From contig WRDJ01000073.1 in the NCBI GenBank assembly GCA_009783495.1, forward strand, positions 1 through 5,411: a stretch of DNA of 5,411 nt. Reading direction: 5' to 3'. This document shows positions 4,259 through 5,411 of the stretch, piece after piece (positions within the stretch are counted from its first letter, which is position 1; each line of letters opens with the position of its first letter). A program made the position numbers and the translations under genes. This stretch comes from Clostridiales bacterium. GTDB taxonomy: Bacteria > Bacillota > Dehalobacteriia > UBA4068. The notes beneath the pieces were generated by a model. The model saw only the letters and a list, made by a program, of their open reading frames with translations. It searched no databases and was not told the DNA's origin.

Positions 4259-5411
4259 TTATTTTTCGTCAAGCAGATGCCCCATTTTATCCTTCTTCGT
4301 TTGCAGATAAAACTTGTTTTCCCGCGAGGGGGGGATCTGGATGGGCAGCCTTTCCACCACTTCCAGGCCATATCCCGTAACACCCGCGATCTTTCTCGGG
4401 TTATTGGTGAGAAGGCGAACCTTACGCACACCCAGGTCGAGCAGAATCTGCGCGCCCGTTCCGTAATCGCGCAGGTCGGGCCCGAAGCCCAGGCGCAGGT
4501 TGGCCTCCACCGTATCCATGCCGCGCTCCTGCAGCTGATAAGCCCGCAGCTTGTTGACCAGGCCTATGCCCCGTCCCTCCTGCCGCATATAGACGAAAAC
4601 GCCCTCACCTGCTTCCTCGATGATGCGCAAGGCATGCGCCAGCTGGTCGCCGCAATCGCAGCGCGCGGAGCCGAAAACGTCACCCGTCAGGCATTCGGAA
4701 TGTACGCGCACCAAAACCGGCCGCTCGGGTGAGATCTCGCCCTTCACCAGCGCCAGATGCACTTCGGAATCCAGGTCGTTTTCATAGGCGATCACTTTGA
4801 AACTCCCGTATTTGCTGGGCAGCCCGGCTTCGGCCACCCGGCGCACCAGCTTCTCGTTCTGACGGCGCCATTCGATGATGGCGGCCACGCTGCAAAGGTT
4901 CAGCCCGTGTTTCTCGGCGAAAACGATCAGGTCTTTGACCCTGCTCATGGAACCATCGTCTTTTATGACCTCGCAGATCACCGCCGCGGGCTCCAAACCA
5001 GCCAGGCGGGCCAGGTCAAGGGAGGCCTCGGTATGCCCGGCCCTTTTCAGCACGCCCCCTTCGCGGGCGCGCAGCGGAAACATATGCCCCGGCTTGATCA
5101 GGTCGGAGGGCTTGGTCTGCGGGTCTATGAGGGCGCGCACGGTGGCGGAACGCTCGAAGGCGGAAATGCCGGTGGTGCTTCGCGGGCCGTCCACGGAAAC
5201 GGTGAAAGCGGTACAATATTTGTCGCTTTGTTTATCCACCATCGGGCCTAGGCCCAACCGGTCCAGGTGTTCGCCCGTCATGGAAACGCATACCAGCCCT
5301 CTGGCCTGCGTTATCATAAAATTGACGGCTTCCGGCGTGGCGTGGCGGGCCGCCACCACCAAATCGCCCTCGCCCTCGCGATCCTCGTCGTCGGTCACGA
5401 TGAGCAGCTTG
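4259..5411 (-). CDS. ribBA: Bifunctional 3,4-dihydroxy-2-butanone 4-phosphate synthase / GTP cyclohydrolase II (5' end outside window)
   Basis: The visible 383 residues contain both domains of RibBA. The N-terminal RibB part makes 3,4-dihydroxy-2-butanone 4-phosphate from ribulose 5-phosphate; it shows [12 protein letters not shown] (acidic metal-binding loop, at the very start), [38 protein letters not shown] (with the conserved His-Thr) and [14 protein letters not shown]. The C-terminal RibA part opens GTP to the pyrimidine precursor; it shows the three zinc-ligand cysteines in [20 protein letters not shown], then RQEGRGIGL, the conserved YGTGAQIL, and RLLTNNPRK. The frame is open to the window edge and reads KLLIV before TDDED. 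The GTG at 5398 is therefore internal, and about 15-20 N-terminal residues are missing. It heads the visible ribBA-ribH pair; in Bacillota these usually follow ribD and ribE behind an FMN riboswitch, which would be outside the window. Confidence 0.97.
   Translation of the reverse strand, partial: KLLIVTDDEDREGEGDLVVAARHATPEAVNFMITQARGLVCVSMTGEHLDRLGLGPMVDKQSDKYCTAFTVSVDGPRSTTGISAFERSATVRALIDPQTKPSDLIKPGHMFPLRAREGGVLKRAGHTEASLDLARLAGLEPAAVICEVIKDDGSMSRVKDLIVFAEKHGLNLCSVAAIIEWRRQNEKLVRRVAEAGLPSKYGSFKVIAYENDLDSEVHLALVKGEISPERPVLVRVHSECLTGDVFGSARCDCGDQLAHALRIIEEAGEGVFVYMRQEGRGIGLVNKLRAYQLQERGMDTVEANLRLGFGPDLRDYGTGAQILLDLGVRKVRLLTNNPRKIAGVTGYGLEVVERLPIQIPPSRENKFYLQTKKDKMGHLLDEK

Noticed and set aside
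4757..5251. Plus-strand open frame opposite ribBA
   Set aside because: It overlaps strongly conserved RibB motifs on the other strand and shows no motif or ribosome binding site of its own.
5396..5398. GTG at 5398 as the start of ribBA
   Set aside because: It encodes the Val just before the conserved DDEDRE loop, which is preceded by about 20 residues in known RibBA proteins. The frame remains open to the edge.
1..5411. tRNA, rRNA, CRISPR, insertion sequence or FMN riboswitch
   Set aside because: No cloverleaf, no spaced direct repeats, no transposase-like frame or terminal inverted repeats, and no RFN-like conserved blocks were seen on reading the window.

Overview
The window looks like ordinary chromosome from a Bacillota (Firmicutes) bacterium, probably of the Negativicutes or a clostridial group. 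This is inferred from the AAA+ ATPase of the SpoVK/CbxX type next to an aluminium-resistance/methionine gamma-lyase-like gene (a neighbourhood known from Bacillus), the four-cysteine L28, strong AAGGAGG-type ribosome binding sites, and sigma-A-like promoters. Coding DNA is GC-rich and the gaps between genes are AT-rich. I cannot name the genus.

Layout. At the left edge a minus-strand gene may start and run out of the window (1-24; weak). rpmB (ribosomal protein L28) lies on the minus strand at 122-310. It has a near-perfect hairpin terminator at 64-89 and two overlapping promoters under an A/T tract at 366-432. A small unrecognised protein gene runs divergently on the plus strand (531-749) and ends in a clean terminator (785-805). 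A convergent gap of about 165 bases follows, with a pyrimidine tract and an exact 11-base G-rich mirror repeat. On the minus strand come a Phd/YefM-type antitoxin (2176-2415) and then the YnbB/Alum_res PLP enzyme (916-2151), apparently co-transcribed from a promoter with an operator-like inverted repeat at 2438-2471. Upstream of these is the AAA+ ATPase (2503-3519).

Further right, also on the minus strand, is the distal part of a riboflavin operon: ribBA (cut by the window edge) followed 20 bases later by ribH. RibBA makes both the carbon donor 3,4-dihydroxy-2-butanone 4-phosphate and the first pyrimidine intermediate from GTP. RibH condenses the butanone phosphate with the later pyrimidine to give lumazine, the precursor of riboflavin. 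ribD, ribE and any FMN riboswitch would lie beyond position 5411.

Between ribH and the ATPase is a structured, gene-free stretch of about 250 bases that ends in a hairpin plus U-rich tail. It could be a dispersed repeat, a 3' UTR or small RNA, or a leader attenuator. It is the least explained part of the window. The other point of interest is an antitoxin with no toxin beside it, sitting where Bacillus has hflX between spoVK and ynbB. I do not see a convincing new multi-gene system.
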